Of a stretch of DNA of 64,000 bases, positions 7,725 to 17,516 are shown one piece after another. The stretch's first letter is position 1. Each line of letters begins with the position of its first letter. The DNA lies in contig NZ_CP067102.1 of assembly GCF_016616885.1 (NCBI RefSeq), forward strand, positions 744,001 through 808,000. Reading direction: 5' to 3'. This DNA is from Bradyrhizobium diazoefficiens. Its GTDB lineage: Bacteria; Pseudomonadota; Alphaproteobacteria; Rhizobiales; Xanthobacteraceae. The position numbers and the translations under genes are program-made. The notes below the pieces were generated by a model. The model was not told where the DNA came from, ran no database searches, and worked only from the letters and a program-made list of their open reading frames with translations.

Positions 7725-8738
7725 ATGAATTTCATCAAAACGATCGTCGCTGCTGGCTTGGTCGCCGCAACGACGACGGCGGCCTTTGCTGCCGACATTA
7801 CCGGTGCCGGCGCGACCTTCCCGTTCCCGATCTATTCGAAGTGGGCTGACGCCTACAAGAAGGAGACCGGCAACGGCCTGAACTACCAGTCGATCGGGTC
7901 CGGCGGCGGCATCAAGCAGATCCAGGCCAAGACCGTGACCTTCGGCGCCAGCGATGCGCCGCTCAAGGCCGAGCAGCTCGAGAAGGACGGCCTCGCGCAG
8001 TGGCCGATGGTGATGGGCGCCATCGTTCCCGTCGTCAACCTTGAGGGCGTCAAGCCCGGCGAGTTGGTGTTCAACGGCGAGACCCTTGCCAACATCTATC
8101 TCGGCAAGATCACCAAGTGGGACGACGCCGCGATCAAGAAGCTCAATCCGAACGTGAAGCTGCCGTCGGACGCGATTACCGTGGTCCGCCGCTCGGACGG
8201 TTCGGGCACCACCTTCAACTTCACCAACTACCTCTCCAAGGCCAGCGCGGACTGGAAGAGCAAGGTCGGCGAGGGCACCGCCGTCGAGTGGCCGGTTGGC
8301 GTCGGCGCCAAGGGCAACGAAGGCGTGTCGGGCAACATCAGCCAGACCAAGAACTCGATCGGTTACGTCGAGTACGCCTATGCCAAGCAGAACAAGCTGA
8401 CCTACACCGGCCTCATCAACAAGGCTGGCAAGTCGGTGCAGCCGACCGTCGAAGCCTTCCAGGCGGCCGCTTCCAACGCCGACTGGGCCAAGGCTCCCGG
8501 CTACTACGTCATCTTGACCGACCAGCCCGGCGACAAGTCCTGGCCGATCACGGCTGCGACCTTCATCCTCATGCACAAGGAAGCCACCGACAAGGCGGCC
8601 TCGCAGGAAGCCATCAAGTTCTTCCGCTGGGCCTTCAAGAACGGCGGCAAGGCGGCTGAAGAGCTCGACTACATCCCGATGCCCGACAGCGTCGTCCAGC
8701 TGATCGAGAAGACCTGGGCTGCCGAGATCAAGAGCTAA
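7725..8738 (+). CDS. pstS: Periplasmic phosphate-binding protein PstS
   Basis: 337 residues. A Sec signal peptide (about residues 1-22, ending AAFA) precedes the mature start [15 protein letters not shown], which is the hallmark of PstS. Phosphate-contacting segments are visible: [16 protein letters not shown] and [16 protein letters not shown]. It delivers inorganic phosphate to the PstCA channel. ATG 7725 is chosen over earlier in-frame starts because it gives a clean signal peptide. A PHO box lies 99 bp upstream and a hairpin follows the stop codon, in keeping with a highly expressed binding protein made in excess over the membrane subunits. Confidence 0.96.
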   Translation: MNFIKTIVAAGLVAATTTAAFAADITGAGATFPFPIYSKWADAYKKETGNGLNYQSIGSGGGIKQIQAKTVTFGASDAPLKAEQLEKDGLAQWPMVMGAIVPVVNLEGVKPGELVFNGETLANIYLGKITKWDDAAIKKLNPNVKLPSDAITVVRRSDGSGTTFNFTNYLSKASADWKSKVGEGTAVEWPVGVGAKGNEGVSGNISQTKNSIGYVEYAYAKQNKLTYTGLINKAGKSVQPTVEAFQAAASNADWAKAPGYYVILTDQPGDKSWPITAATFILMHKEATDKAASQEAIKFFRWAFKNGGKAAEELDYIPMPDSVVQLIEKTWAAEIKS

Positions 8739-8759
8739 GCTCTTTCTCTCCGGACGCGC

Positions 8760-8779
8760 TGCGGCCTCCAACGGCCGCA
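8760..8779 (+). promoter_or_regulatory. Intercistronic hairpin after pstS
   Basis: TGCGGCC (8760-8766), a six-base loop and GGCCGCA (8773-8779) form a perfect 7-bp stem, flanked by CGCG on both sides that could extend it. There is no T-run, so it is not an intrinsic terminator. A stem at this position typically protects the 3' end of a solute-binding-protein message and lowers expression of the following genes. Confidence 0.6.
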
Positions 8780-8877
8780 TCGCGGACCGCACGACTTTTC
8801 GGCCCGGATCAGCATCGCGCTGCGTCCGGGGCGCGAAACCGACAACAAGCGTATACAAACGGGTACAGGGGATCGGC

Positions 8878-9876
8878 GTGGCAGAGATGGCCGTTCAGAG
8901 CGATATCGTCGACGACGCCGGACCATATGATCGCGCCAAGGCCTTGAGCGCGTTCAAGCTCGGCGATGTCACCTTCTACTGGATCACGCGGCTCAGCGCG
9001 ATCTCGGTGCTCCTCATTCTCGGCGGCATCATTCTGTCGCTGATCGTCGGCGCCTTCCCGGCGATGAAGGAATACGGCTTCGCGTTCCTGTGGACCCAGC
9101 GTTGGGCGCCGTCGGCCGATCCGCCCGTGCTCGGTGCGCTCGGACCGATGTACGGCACGCTCGTCACCTCCTTCATCGCGATGCTGATCGCCATTCCGGT
9201 CGGTCTCGGCATTGCGATCTTCCTCACCGAGCTCTGCCCGCAATGGCTGCGCCGGCCGATCGGCATGGCGATCGAGCTCCTCGCCGGCATTCCCTCGATC
9301 ATCTACGGCATGTGGGGCTTCTTCGTGTTGGGTCCGTTCCTGGCCAACACCTTCCAGCCCTTCATGATCAAGATTTTTGACGGCGTTCCCGTGCTGGGCG
9401 CGATCTTCGCTGGTCCGCCGTCCTATCTCAGCCTGTTCAACGCCGCACTGATCCTCGCGATCATGGTGCTGCCCTTCATCACCTCAATCTCGGTCGACGT
9501 GTTCAAGACTGTGCCGCCGGTGCTGAAAGAGGCCGCCTATGGCGTCGGCTGCACCACCTGGGAGGTCGTTCGCAGCGTGGTGATCCCCTACACCCGCGTC
9601 GGCATCATCGGCGGCGTCATGCTGGCGCTGGGCCGCGCGCTCGGCGAGACCATGGCGGTGACCTTCATCATCGGCAACTCGTTCCGCATCTCGTCATCGA
9701 TCTTCTCGCCGGGCACTACGATCTCGGCGGCGATCGCATCCGAATTCGCCGAGAGCGACGGCCTGCACCAATCCGGCCTGATCCTGCTCGGCCTGCTGCT
9801 GTTCGTGCTGACGTTCTTCGTGCTCGCAGGCGCCAGGCTGATGCTGATGCGTCTGGAAAAGAAGGCGGGGAACTGA
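8878..9876 (+). CDS. pstC: Phosphate ABC transporter permease PstC
   Basis: 332 residues with about six membrane helices. It has the extended N-terminus of PstC ([21 protein letters not shown]) and the ABC-permease loop [24 protein letters not shown] that contacts the ATPase. The start is GTG 8878; an ATG three codons on (8887) is the alternative. It pairs with PstA to form the phosphate channel in the inner membrane. It sits 139 bp after pstS and 1 bp before pstA within the same transcription unit. Confidence 0.95.
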   Translation: MAEMAVQSDIVDDAGPYDRAKALSAFKLGDVTFYWITRLSAISVLLILGGIILSLIVGAFPAMKEYGFAFLWTQRWAPSADPPVLGALGPMYGTLVTSFIAMLIAIPVGLGIAIFLTELCPQWLRRPIGMAIELLAGIPSIIYGMWGFFVLGPFLANTFQPFMIKIFDGVPVLGAIFAGPPSYLSLFNAALILAIMVLPFITSISVDVFKTVPPVLKEAAYGVGCTTWEVVRSVVIPYTRVGIIGGVMLALGRALGETMAVTFIIGNSFRISSSIFSPGTTISAAIASEFAESDGLHQSGLILLGLLLFVLTFFVLAGARLMLMRLEKKAGN

Positions 9877-9877
9877 C

Positions 9878-10723
9878 ATGAACCCGATTTACGCACGCCG
9901 CCGCCGCAAGGACATCGTGATCCGCGGGCTTTGCTTTGGTGCCGCCGCCTTCGGCGTCACCTGGCTCGCGCTGATCCTGATCACGCTGCTCTACAACGGC
10001 GTGGCAGGTCTCAACCTCGATCTGTTCGTCACGGACACGCCGCCTCCGGGCTCGACTGAAGGCGGCCTGCGCAACGCCATCGTCGGCTCGCTGATCATGA
10101 CCGTGATCGGCGTCGGCATCGGCGCGCCGCTCGGCCTGTTCGCCGGCACCTACCTCGCCGAGTACGGCCGCAACGACAAGCTGACCTCGGTGATCCGCTT
10201 CATCAACGACATCCTGCTGTCGGCGCCCTCGATCATCATCGGCCTCTTCATCTACGGCGCGGTGGTGGTGCCGATGCGCGGCTTCTCGGCGATCGCAGGC
10301 TCGCTCGCGCTCGCCGTCATCGTGATCCCGGTGGTGCTGCGCACGACCGAGGACATGCTGCTGCTGGTGCCGAACGCGCTGCGTGAGGCGGCGTCCGCCC
10401 TTGGCCTGCCGCGCTCGTTGGTGATCAAGCGGATCGCCTATCGTGCCGCGCGCTCCGGTCTCATCACCGGCGTGCTGCTCGCCACCGCCCGCGTCGCCGG
10501 CGAAACCGCGCCGCTGCTCTTCACCGCGCTGTCGAACCAGTTTTTCAGCCTCGGCCTGAACAAGACTATGGCGAACCTGCCGGTCACCATCAACAACTTC
10601 GTCCAGAGCCCCTATGCTTATTGGAAGCAGCTCGCCTGGAGCGGCGCGCTGCTGATTACGCTGACCGTGCTTGCCCTGAACATTGGCGCGCGCATTCTTG
10701 GCGCCGAGAGGACCGCAAAATGA
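9878..10723 (+). CDS. pstA: Phosphate ABC transporter permease PstA
   Basis: 281 residues with six predicted membrane helices. [16 protein letters not shown] near residues 52-67 and [25 protein letters not shown] (the EAA loop) are characteristic of PstA. It forms the channel with PstC. The ATG is one base after the pstC stop, and its own stop overlaps the pstB start (ATGA), so translation is coupled through the transporter genes. Confidence 0.95.
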   Translation: MNPIYARRRRKDIVIRGLCFGAAAFGVTWLALILITLLYNGVAGLNLDLFVTDTPPPGSTEGGLRNAIVGSLIMTVIGVGIGAPLGLFAGTYLAEYGRNDKLTSVIRFINDILLSAPSIIIGLFIYGAVVVPMRGFSAIAGSLALAVIVIPVVLRTTEDMLLLVPNALREAASALGLPRSLVIKRIAYRAARSGLITGVLLATARVAGETAPLLFTALSNQFFSLGLNKTMANLPVTINNFVQSPYAYWKQLAWSGALLITLTVLALNIGARILGAERTAK

Positions 10724-11541
10724 GTGATCTTTCCGTATCGATGAGCGCGGCCGGTGGACTGCCGCAGGCGCCGGTTCTGCCGGAGGCGCCCGCCAAGGTG
10801 ACGGTGCGCAACCTCAACTTCTATTACGGCGAGCACCACGCGCTGAAGAACATCAATCTGGCGCTCGGCACCAACCGCGTTACGGCCTTCATCGGCCCGT
10901 CGGGCTGCGGCAAGTCGACCCTGCTGCGTATCTTCAACCGGATGTACGACCTCTATCCGGGCCAGCGCGTCACCGGTCAGCTGATGCTCGACCAGACCAA
11001 CATCCTCGACCCCAGGCTCGACCTCAATTTGCTGCGCGCCCGCGTCGGCATGGTGTTCCAGAAGCCGACGCCGTTCCCGATGACGATCTACGAGAATATC
11101 GCGTTCGGCATCCGTCTCTACGAGAAGATCTCGAAATCGGAGATGGACGACCGCGTCGAGAAGGCGCTGCGCGGCGGCGCGCTGTGGAACGAGGTCAAGG
11201 ACAAGCTCAACGCCTCCGGCCTGTCGCTCTCCGGCGGCCAGCAGCAACGCCTCTGCATCGCCCGCACGGTCGCGGTGCGGCCCGAGGTGATCCTGTTCGA
11301 CGAGCCCTGCTCGGCGCTGGACCCGATCTCGACCGCCAAGGTTGAGGAGCTGATCCAGGAGCTGTCCGAGAACTACACGATCGCGATCGTGACCCACAAC
11401 ATGCAGCAGGCGGCGCGCGTCTCCGACAAGACCGCCTTTATGTATCTCGGCGAGTTGATCGAGTTCGACGACACCAGCAAGATCTTCACGTCGCCGACCG
11501 ACCGGCGTACGCAGGATTACATTACCGGCCGGTTCGGCTGA
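10720..11541 (+). CDS. pstB: Phosphate ABC transporter ATPase PstB
   Basis: 273 residues. Walker [10 protein letters not shown], the Q-loop [16 protein letters not shown] (diagnostic for PstB), signature LSGGQQQR, Walker [14 protein letters not shown] and the switch histidine in [14 protein letters not shown] are all present. It powers phosphate import through PstCA. The N-terminus has about 25 extra residues rich in Ala and Pro before the ATPase core. ATG 10720 overlaps the pstA stop. Confidence 0.97.
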   Translation: MSDLSVSMSAAGGLPQAPVLPEAPAKVTVRNLNFYYGEHHALKNINLALGTNRVTAFIGPSGCGKSTLLRIFNRMYDLYPGQRVTGQLMLDQTNILDPRLDLNLLRARVGMVFQKPTPFPMTIYENIAFGIRLYEKISKSEMDDRVEKALRGGALWNEVKDKLNASGLSLSGGQQQRLCIARTVAVRPEVILFDEPCSALDPISTAKVEELIQELSENYTIAIVTHNMQQAARVSDKTAFMYLGELIEFDDTSKIFTSPTDRRTQDYITGRFG

Positions 11542-11552
11542 GGAGACGGGAC

Positions 11553-12269
11553 ATGGGTTCTGAACATACCGCAAAGGCCTTCGACACCGACCTCCAGGAA
11601 CTCACTCGCCTGGTCGCCGAGATGGGCGGCATCGCCGAGCGCATGATCGTCGATTCCGTCGACGCGCTGATCCGCCGCGACGTCGCGCTCGGCCAGCGCG
11701 TCGTCACCATCGACGCCGAGCTCGACGCGCTCCAGAAGAAGATCGAGGAGCGCGCCGTGCTCACGATCGCCCGCCGCCAGCCGATGGCGGTGGACTTGCG
11801 CGAAATCGTCGGCGCCATGCGCGTCGCGACCGATCTCGAGCGCATCGGCGACCTCGCCAAGAACATGGGCAAGCGCGTCGCGGCGCTGGAGACGGATTTC
11901 CATCCGCTCAAGCTGTTCCGCGGCCTCGAGCACATGACCGACCTCGTACAGCAGCAGGTCAAGTCGGTGCTGGACGCCTATGCCGCGCATGATCTGCCGG
12001 CGGCGATGGCGGTGTGGAAGGGCGACGAGGAAGTCGACGCCATCTGCACCTCGCTGTTCCGCGAACTCCTCACCTACATGATGGAGGATCCGCGCAACAT
12101 CTCGTTCTGCATCCATCTGATGTTCTGCGCCAAGAACATCGAGCGGATCGGCGACCACGCCACCAACATTGCCGAGACCGTGTTCTACATGATCGAAGGC
12201 CAGGCCATCACCGACAAGCGACCGAAGGGCGACATGACGACCTTCGCTACGACGGTCCCCAATACTTGA
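11553..12269 (+). CDS. phoU: Phosphate signalling regulator PhoU
   Basis: 238 residues made almost wholly of helices, with the two PhoU repeats. Each carries the metal-coordinating pattern: ATDLERIGDLAKNMGKR in the first and AKNIERIGDHATNIAE in the second (E/DxxxD type). It mediates negative control of PhoR when phosphate is sufficient and limits uptake by PstSCAB. It lies 11 bp after pstB with GAGGAGACGGG as ribosome-binding site and 31 bp before phoB. Confidence 0.96.
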   Translation: MGSEHTAKAFDTDLQELTRLVAEMGGIAERMIVDSVDALIRRDVALGQRVVTIDAELDALQKKIEERAVLTIARRQPMAVDLREIVGAMRVATDLERIGDLAKNMGKRVAALETDFHPLKLFRGLEHMTDLVQQQVKSVLDAYAAHDLPAAMAVWKGDEEVDAICTSLFRELLTYMMEDPRNISFCIHLMFCAKNIERIGDHATNIAETVFYMIEGQAITDKRPKGDMTTFATTVPNT

Positions 12270-12300
12270 AATACTTGAATCCTTAAGGAGCGACGACCCC

Positions 12301-13008
12301 ATGGGCGCACGCATTATGGTGGTTGAGGACGAGGAAGCTCTGACCGAGCTTCTCCGCTACAACCTCGAAGGCGACGGCTATGACGTCGAGACGGTGATGC
12401 GCGGCGACGACGCCGACACCCGCCTCAAGGAGCACATCCCCGATCTGATCGTGCTCGACTGGATGCTGCCGGGCCTGTCAGGCATCGAGCTGTGTCGCCG
12501 GCTGCGCGCGAGGTCCGACACCAAGCAGCTGCCGATCATCATGCTCACCGCGCGTGGCGAGGAGAGCGAGCGGGTGCGGGGCCTTGCGACCGGCGCCGAC
12601 GATTACATCGTCAAGCCGTTCTCGGTGCCCGAGCTGCTGGCGCGCGTGAAGGGCCTGCTGCGGCGGGCGAGCCCCGAGCGGCTCGCTACCGTTTTGGCTT
12701 TCGGCGACATCGAGCTCGACCGCGAAAAGCGCCGCGTGGCGCGCTCGGGCCGGCCGATCGATCTCGGCCCGACCGAATATCGCCTGCTGGAGTTCTTCCT
12801 GGAGCACCCCGGCCGCGTGTTCTCGCGTGAGCAGCTGCTCGACAGCGTCTGGGGCCGCGACATCTATATCGACGAGCGCACTGTCGACGTCCATATCGGC
12901 CGTTTGCGCAAGCTGCTCAATCTCGGCCGCGAGCAGGACCCGATCCGCACCGTCCGCGGCGCGGGTTATGCGCTCGATGATCGATTCGCGAAGGCCGAGC
13001 AGGCGTAG
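12301..13008 (+). CDS. phoB: Phosphate regulon response regulator PhoB
   Basis: 235 residues. The receiver domain (1-120) has the acidic pair D10/E11, phospho-acceptor D53 in VLDWMLPG, T83 and K105. The winged-helix DNA-binding domain follows (about 135-228), with ERTVDVHIGRLRKLL as recognition helix. Phosphorylated PhoB binds PHO boxes such as the one at 7608-7625. AAGGAG lies 12 bp before the ATG. It is the last gene of the cluster; a long inverted repeat follows its stop. Confidence 0.96.
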   Translation: MGARIMVVEDEEALTELLRYNLEGDGYDVETVMRGDDADTRLKEHIPDLIVLDWMLPGLSGIELCRRLRARSDTKQLPIIMLTARGEESERVRGLATGADDYIVKPFSVPELLARVKGLLRRASPERLATVLAFGDIELDREKRRVARSGRPIDLGPTEYRLLEFFLEHPGRVFSREQLLDSVWGRDIYIDERTVDVHIGRLRKLLNLGREQDPIRTVRGAGYALDDRFAKAEQA

Positions 13009-13033
13009 TTGATTTAGCGAGCTATTGCCGCAA

Positions 13034-13194
13034 CATCGGTGTCGTCCCGGACAAGCGTAAGCGTAGATCCGGGACCCATAACCACAGGACTTGTTGCGTG
13101 AAAAAGGTAGCTCCGAGTCCCCGTAACCACATCTTGCGGCGGTTGTGGGTCCCGGATCTGCGCGCGCTGTTGGCGCGCTTGTCCGGGACGACAT
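13034..13194. repeat. Long imperfect inverted repeat between convergent phoB and gcrA
   Basis: The left arm (about 13034-13087) starts with GTCGTCCCGGACAAGCG and includes AGATCCGGGACCCATAACCAC. The right arm (about 13141-13194) is its reverse complement with a few changes and a CGCGC insertion. The centre is about 50 bases. The ends GTCGTCCCGGACAAGCG and CGCTTGTCCGGGACGAC match perfectly. It looks like a dispersed palindromic element acting as a 3' structure for both convergent genes. No other full copy is in this window. Confidence 0.75.
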
Positions 13195-13248
13195 CGGACG
13201 TGTTGAGCCGTCATCATGTAACGGATGCAATCAGCCAGATCAGCTAAC

Positions 13249-13761
13249 TCAGCGCGGGCCCGGCTTCGCCGGCGCACGCCTGCGATCCGCTGCCGGCTGA
13301 TACGCCACCCGTGAGTGCTGCGCGCAGTAGGGCAGCCCGGAGAGCGCCTTGCCGCCGCAGAAGAAGAAATCCGGGCTCGAGGGATCGCCGACCGGCCAGT
13401 GGCAGGTCGCCTCGTTCAATTCGAGCAGCGACAGCCGCTGGCTCATCGGCACCACGTTGTCGTAGGTGACCGGTTCAGCCTCGACCTCGACCTCGAAGGC
13501 CTGCGCCAGCGCGGTGTTGCCGCGCGCGATGGGCCTGCTCACCCGCATCATGTGCTGCGCGGGACGTGCCTTGCGCGGCCGCGGAGCTGCCGAAGACGGG
13601 CTCTTGGCGCGGCCGGACAGGCCGAGCCTGTGCACCTTGCCGATCACGGCGTTGCGGGTGACATTTCCAAGCTCAGCGGCGATCTGGCTGGCCGAAAGTC
13701 CGGCCTCCCAGAGCTTTTTCAGCTGCTCGACGCGATCATCCGACCAGGTCAAAACGGTCAT
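13249..13761 (-). CDS. gcrA: GcrA cell cycle regulator
   Basis: 170 residues. The N-terminus WSDDRVEQLKKLWEAGLSAS followed by QIAAELGNVTRNAVIGKVHR is the GcrA helix-turn-helix. A basic linker follows (about 50-75), then the C-terminal module with Cys pairs (ATCHWPVGDP, FFFCG, LPYCAQHS) that interacts with sigma-70. In Caulobacter, GcrA binds promoters with CcrM-methylated GANTC sites and recruits RNA polymerase to cell-cycle genes. The upstream region of this gene is itself rich in GANTC (13842-14054), which would suit methylation-dependent feedback. It is divergent from argD. Confidence 0.95.
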   Translation of the reverse strand: MTVLTWSDDRVEQLKKLWEAGLSASQIAAELGNVTRNAVIGKVHRLGLSGRAKSPSSAAPRPRKARPAQHMMRVSRPIARGNTALAQAFEVEVEAEPVTYDNVVPMSQRLSLLELNEATCHWPVGDPSSPDFFFCGGKALSGLPYCAQHSRVAYQPAADRRRAPAKPGPR

Positions 13762-13841
13762 TGCACCCTTTCCTTCGTCGCGCGCCTACCATCCTGGGGC
13801 CGCACAACGAATGCCTAAGCCTCGAAAAACCCGTGCCGCCA

Positions 13842-14054
13842 GAATCCCTTAAGGCTCGCCGGGCGCAATGAGACGCCCGAACGTTTACGCCGGTACATGA
13901 GGACTCTTGGGATCAGAACCGCTGCACGAGATGTCGTATCTGACAAGCCAAACGCTACAATATGGCGTGAGTCACGCGCAAGAGTCCGCCGACTCGCTTC
14001 CACATGTTCCGTGGCCAAAACTCCGCAAATCTGGCACCGCAAGACTACGGAATC
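13842..14054. promoter_or_regulatory. Cluster of six GANTC (CcrM) sites between gcrA and argD
   Basis: GANTC occurs at 13842, 13902, 13969, 13982, 13991 and 14050: six sites in 213 bp, where fewer than one is expected by chance in GC-rich DNA. Two lie 9 bp apart (13982, 13991). This 453-bp gap (13762-14214) otherwise holds the argD promoter and leader. GANTC is the CcrM methylation target and the signal read by GcrA. Confidence 0.6.
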
Positions 14055-14082
14055 AGCGTTTCGCGGGGCTTTCCGGGCGGCA

Positions 14083-14110
14083 TTGACACTCGTGGCGCCA
14101 AGCATAAGAT
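14083..14110 (+). promoter_or_regulatory. Predicted argD promoter
   Basis: TTGACA (14083-14088), 16-bp spacer, TAAGAT (14105-14110). The -35 box is perfect; the -10 matches four of six. The predicted start (about 14117) coincides with the first base of the hairpin at 14118-14142, giving a leader of roughly 98 bases before the argD ATG. Confidence 0.55.
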
Positions 14111-14117
14111 AGTCACG

Positions 14118-14151
14118 CGTGCCGCCCTTAAAAGGCGGCACGTTTCGTTTT
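14118..14151 (+). terminator. Terminator-like hairpin at the 5' end of the predicted argD leader
   Basis: CGTGCCGCC (14118-14126), a seven-base loop CTTAAAA and GGCGGCACG (14134-14142) form a perfect 9-bp stem, followed by TTTCGTTTT (14143-14151). The shape is that of an intrinsic terminator. Because the predicted promoter places +1 next to the stem, it could instead protect the 5' end of the argD-argF message, or end a transcript arriving from upstream. Confidence 0.6.
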
Positions 14152-14214
14152 CCGGACCAATGATGCGCTGCGCAACGCACGTTCAGGCCGTCCGAAACAT
14201 CCAAAGAGATCATC

Positions 14215-15417
14215 ATGGCCAACAGCGTAGCGCCGCATTTGCTCCCCGTTTTCGCCAGGACCGACATCGGTTTTGAGCGCGGTGAAGGCGTCTGGTTGAT
14301 CGCAACCAATGGCGATCGCTATCTCGATTTCACTTCGGGCGTGGCGGTGAATGCGCTCGGCCATGCCCATCCCGCGCTGGTGAAAGCCCTTCAGGAGCAG
14401 GCCACAAAACTCTGGCACATGTCGAACCTGTTCCAGAGCCCGGACGGCGAGAAGCTTGCCGCGCGCCTGTGCAACGAGAGTTTTGCGGACTTGGTGTTCT
14501 TCTGCAATTCCGGCGCCGAGGCGCTGGAGGGCGTGATCAAGCTGGTCCGCCACCATCACTTCTCCAAGGGGCATCCGGAGCGCTATCGCATCATCACCTT
14601 CGAAGGTGCCTTCCACGGCCGCACGCTGGCGACGCTGGCTGCGACTGGCTCTGCAAAATATCTCGAAGGCTTTGGTCCGCCGATGGACGGCTTCGACCAG
14701 ATCCCGCATGGCGACATCGAGGCCGTGAAGAAGGCGATCGGTCCGCAGACCGCCGGCATCCTGATCGAGCCGATCCAGGGCGAAGGCGGCGTGCGCTCGG
14801 CGACGCCTTCTTTCCTCAAGGCGTTGCGCCAGCTCTGCGACGAGAAGGGCCTGCTGCTCGCCTTCGACGAGGTGCAGACCGGCATGGGCCGCACCGGCGA
14901 TCTCTTCGCCCATCGCCGCACCGGCGTCACGCCTGACGTGATGTCGCTGGCGAAGGCGCTCGGCGGCGGCTTCCCGATCGGCGCGGTGCTGGCGACCGCG
15001 GACGCGGCCTCCGGCATGGGGCCCGGCTCGCACGGCTCGACCTTTGGCGGCAATCCGCTGGCGATCTCGGCTGCGAACGCCGTGCTCGACGTCATGCTCA
15101 AGCCCGGCTTCTTCGACCACGTGCAAAAGATGTCGCTGCTGCTCAAGCAGAAGCTCGCCTCGGTGATCGACCGCCATTCCGATGTCGTCAGCGAGGTCCG
15201 CGGCGAGGGGCTCCTGATCGGCATCAAGGCCGTGGTGCCGTCGGGTGACCTGGTCGCAGCGCTGCGCAACGAAAAGCTGCTCACCGTCGGCGCCGGCGAC
15301 AATGTCGTGCGCTTCCTGCCGCCCTTGATCGTCACCGAAGCCGAGATCGAGGACAGCGTCGGACGGCTCGAACGCGCCTGCGCTGCGCTGTCCGGTAGCA
15401 AGCGGGCGGCAAGCTGA
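14215..15417 (+). CDS. argD: Acetylornithine aminotransferase
   Basis: 400 residues, class-III PLP aminotransferase. It converts N-acetylglutamate semialdehyde to N-acetylornithine in arginine synthesis and can also serve lysine synthesis. Visible: the phosphate-binding NSGAEALEG, the aspartate in [15 protein letters not shown], the PLP lysine in [14 protein letters not shown], and [12 protein letters not shown]. The stop TGA overlaps the argF ATG by one base, so the genes are translationally coupled. The leader contains a GC-rich hairpin. Confidence 0.96.
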   Translation: MANSVAPHLLPVFARTDIGFERGEGVWLIATNGDRYLDFTSGVAVNALGHAHPALVKALQEQATKLWHMSNLFQSPDGEKLAARLCNESFADLVFFCNSGAEALEGVIKLVRHHHFSKGHPERYRIITFEGAFHGRTLATLAATGSAKYLEGFGPPMDGFDQIPHGDIEAVKKAIGPQTAGILIEPIQGEGGVRSATPSFLKALRQLCDEKGLLLAFDEVQTGMGRTGDLFAHRRTGVTPDVMSLAKALGGGFPIGAVLATADAASGMGPGSHGSTFGGNPLAISAANAVLDVMLKPGFFDHVQKMSLLLKQKLASVIDRHSDVVSEVRGEGLLIGIKAVVPSGDLVAALRNEKLLTVGAGDNVVRFLPPLIVTEAEIEDSVGRLERACAALSGSKRAAS

Positions 15418-16340
15418 TGAGCAAGGGTCCCAAGCACTTTCTCGATATCAACGAGCTGCCGCTGTCGGAGCTCAAGAACATGCTCGCGGCCTCCTCCGCC
15501 ATGAAGGCGAAGCAGAAGGCGCATCAGCCGGTCAGGCCGCTCGAAGGCAAGACGCTGGCGATGATCTTCGAGCGTCCGTCGACCCGAACCCGCGTGTCGT
15601 TCGATGTCGCCATGCGCCAGCTCGGCGGCGAGCCCATCATGCTTACCGGCGCCGAGATGCAGCTCGGCCGCGGCGAGACCATTGCTGATACCGCGCGCGT
15701 GCTGTCGCGCTATGTTGACGCCATCATGATCCGCATCCTCAATCACGAGGCGCTGCTGGAGCTCGCGGCGAACGCGACCGTGCCCGTCATCAATGGCCTG
15801 ACGCGGCGGTCGCATCCCTGCCAGGTGATGGCCGACCTCATGACCTTTGAGGAACATCGCGGCCCGATCGAGGGCAAGACGGTGGCCTGGACCGGCGACG
15901 ACAACAACGTGCTGGCGTCCTGGGCGCACGCGGCCGAGCGCTTCAAGTTCCAGCTCAATGTCGCAACCCCGCCGGAGCTCGCTCCGAAGAAGGTGATGCG
16001 CGATTTCATCAAGGCCAACGGCGCGCCGATCATGCTCGGCACCGATCCCGAGGCCGCCGTGAAGGGTGCCGATTGCGTCGTCACCGACACCTGGGTGTCG
16101 ATGGGCGACAAGGAAGGCGAGCACCGTCACAACGTGCTCAAGCCCTACCAGGTCAATTCGAAGCTGATGTCGCTGGCGAAGCCCGACGCGCTGTTCATGC
16201 ACTGCCTGCCGGCCCATCGCGGCGAGGAGGTCACCGACGACGTGATCGACGGCCCGCAATCGGTCGTGTTCGACGAGGCCGAAAATCGCCTGCACGCGCA
16301 GAAGGGCATTTTGGCCTGGTGTTTTGACGCGGTGAAGTAG
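15417..16340 (+). CDS. argF: Ornithine carbamoyltransferase
   Basis: 307 residues. It forms citrulline from ornithine and carbamoyl phosphate. Carbamoyl-phosphate motif [13 protein letters not shown] (about 49-61), the HPCQ segment in [22 protein letters not shown], and the ornithine-binding [11 protein letters not shown] near the C-terminus are all present. It is coupled to argD by a one-base overlap and followed by a strong hairpin at 16357. Confidence 0.97.
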   Translation: MSKGPKHFLDINELPLSELKNMLAASSAMKAKQKAHQPVRPLEGKTLAMIFERPSTRTRVSFDVAMRQLGGEPIMLTGAEMQLGRGETIADTARVLSRYVDAIMIRILNHEALLELAANATVPVINGLTRRSHPCQVMADLMTFEEHRGPIEGKTVAWTGDDNNVLASWAHAAERFKFQLNVATPPELAPKKVMRDFIKANGAPIMLGTDPEAAVKGADCVVTDTWVSMGDKEGEHRHNVLKPYQVNSKLMSLAKPDALFMHCLPAHRGEEVTDDVIDGPQSVVFDEAENRLHAQKGILAWCFDAVK

Positions 16341-16356
16341 GTTCGGCACGGTGTTG

Positions 16357-16387
16357 GTGTCGTCCTGGCTTTCCGCCAGGACGACAC
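16357..16387 (+). terminator. Strong hairpin after argF
   Basis: GTGTCGTCCTGGC (16357-16369), loop TTTCC and GCCAGGACGACAC (16375-16387) form a perfect 13-bp stem 17 bp after the argF stop. No long T-run follows, so termination may be partial and hslO may still receive read-through. GTGTCGTCC also begins the arm of the element at 13034, so this may be a short relative of that repeat. Confidence 0.65.
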
Positions 16388-16479
16388 TGAGTTTGTGCTT
16401 CATTCGTGCGGTCTAACGCACGTCCGAGGTGCCCTCGTACCCCCTTCCATTTCCACTCTCCGACCCCAGATAAAGCGCC

Positions 16480-17499
16480 ATGGTTTTCCAATCCCCTGAC
16501 ATGAAAACCGGGCCCGAAGGCCCGGTTCGCGCGCCATCCGCGGTTCCCATTGACGACGCCGTGCTGCCTTACGAGGTCGACGCGCTCGATGTGCGCGGGC
16601 GGCTGGTGCGGCTCGGCCCCGCACTCGATGAGATCCTGACCAAGCACGATTATCCCGCGCCCGTGGGCAAGCTGCTCGGCGAGGCCATCGTGCTGACGAC
16701 GCTGCTCGGCTCGGCGCTGAAATTCGAGGGCCGCTTCATCCTGCAGGCCCAGACCGACGGGCCGGTGTCGTTTCTGGTGGTGGACTATCAGGCGCCGGAT
16801 CGCCTGCGCGCCTATGCACGCTTTGACGCCGAGCGCCTCGGTGACGCCAAGGATGCTGGCATGCATTCGGGTGCGTTGCTCGGCCGCGGCCATCTCGCCA
16901 TGACCATCGATCAGGGGCCCGATATGAGCCGCTACCAGGGTCTGGTCGCGCTCGACGGCGGCAGCCTGGAAGACGCCGCCCACGAATATTTCCAGCGCTC
17001 CGAGCAGATCCCGACGCGCGTGCGCCTCGCGGTCGGCGAGGAGTGGCGCAGTAGCGACGGTGGCAAGCATCGCTGGCGCGCCGGTGGCATGCTGATGCAG
17101 TTTTTGCCGAAGGCGCCGGAGCGCGCGCGGCAGGCCGATCTGCATCCCGGTGACGCGCCCGATGGCGTCGAGGTGCACAGTGTTGCTGAAGACGATGCCT
17201 GGGTCGAGGCGCGCTCGTTGATCGAGACGGTCGAGGACGTCGAGCTGATTGATCCCGATCTCTCCGGCGAGCGGCTGCTCTATCGCCTCTTCCACGAGCG
17301 CGGCGTGCGCGTGTTCAATCCGCTTGTCCTGAAAGCGCAATGCTCCTGCTCGCGCGACGCGGTTGCGTCGATGCTGAAGAGCTTCTCGCCGGACGATCGT
17401 TCGGCGATGGTCAAGGACGACAAGGTCGTCGTGACCTGCGAGTTCTGCTCATCGGTGTACGAGTTCACGCCGGATGAGGCGGGAGTGGAGGACGCGTAG
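16480..17499 (+). CDS. hslO: Redox-regulated chaperone Hsp33
   Basis: 339 residues. The N-terminal chaperone domain carries VDALDVRGRLVRLGPALDEIL and LLGEAIVLTTLLGSALKF. The C-terminal zinc switch is intact: CSC in KAQCSCSRDA and CEFC in VTCEFCSSVYEF, giving the four cysteines that release zinc and form disulfides under oxidative stress. The protein then holds unfolding proteins in the cytoplasm. ATG 16480 is used; an ATG at 16501 would remove seven residues. It ends 17 bp from the convergent apaG. Confidence 0.95.
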   Translation: MVFQSPDMKTGPEGPVRAPSAVPIDDAVLPYEVDALDVRGRLVRLGPALDEILTKHDYPAPVGKLLGEAIVLTTLLGSALKFEGRFILQAQTDGPVSFLVVDYQAPDRLRAYARFDAERLGDAKDAGMHSGALLGRGHLAMTIDQGPDMSRYQGLVALDGGSLEDAAHEYFQRSEQIPTRVRLAVGEEWRSSDGGKHRWRAGGMLMQFLPKAPERARQADLHPGDAPDGVEVHSVAEDDAWVEARSLIETVEDVELIDPDLSGERLLYRLFHERGVRVFNPLVLKAQCSCSRDAVASMLKSFSPDDRSAMVKDDKVVVTCEFCSSVYEFTPDEAGVEDA

Positions 17500-17516
17500 C
17501 ACCGCCATAACCCGCG

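Noticed and set aside
13897..14276. Short frames between gcrA and argD that could encode an arginine leader peptide
   Set aside because: The frames are not preceded by ribosome-binding sites and contain no run of Arg codons next to the hairpin; the hairpin lies upstream of any plausible leader peptide.
14583..16403. 606-residue open frame antisense to argD-argF
   Set aside because: argD and argF have all catalytic motifs; the antisense frame has no recognisable domain and no ribosome-binding site.
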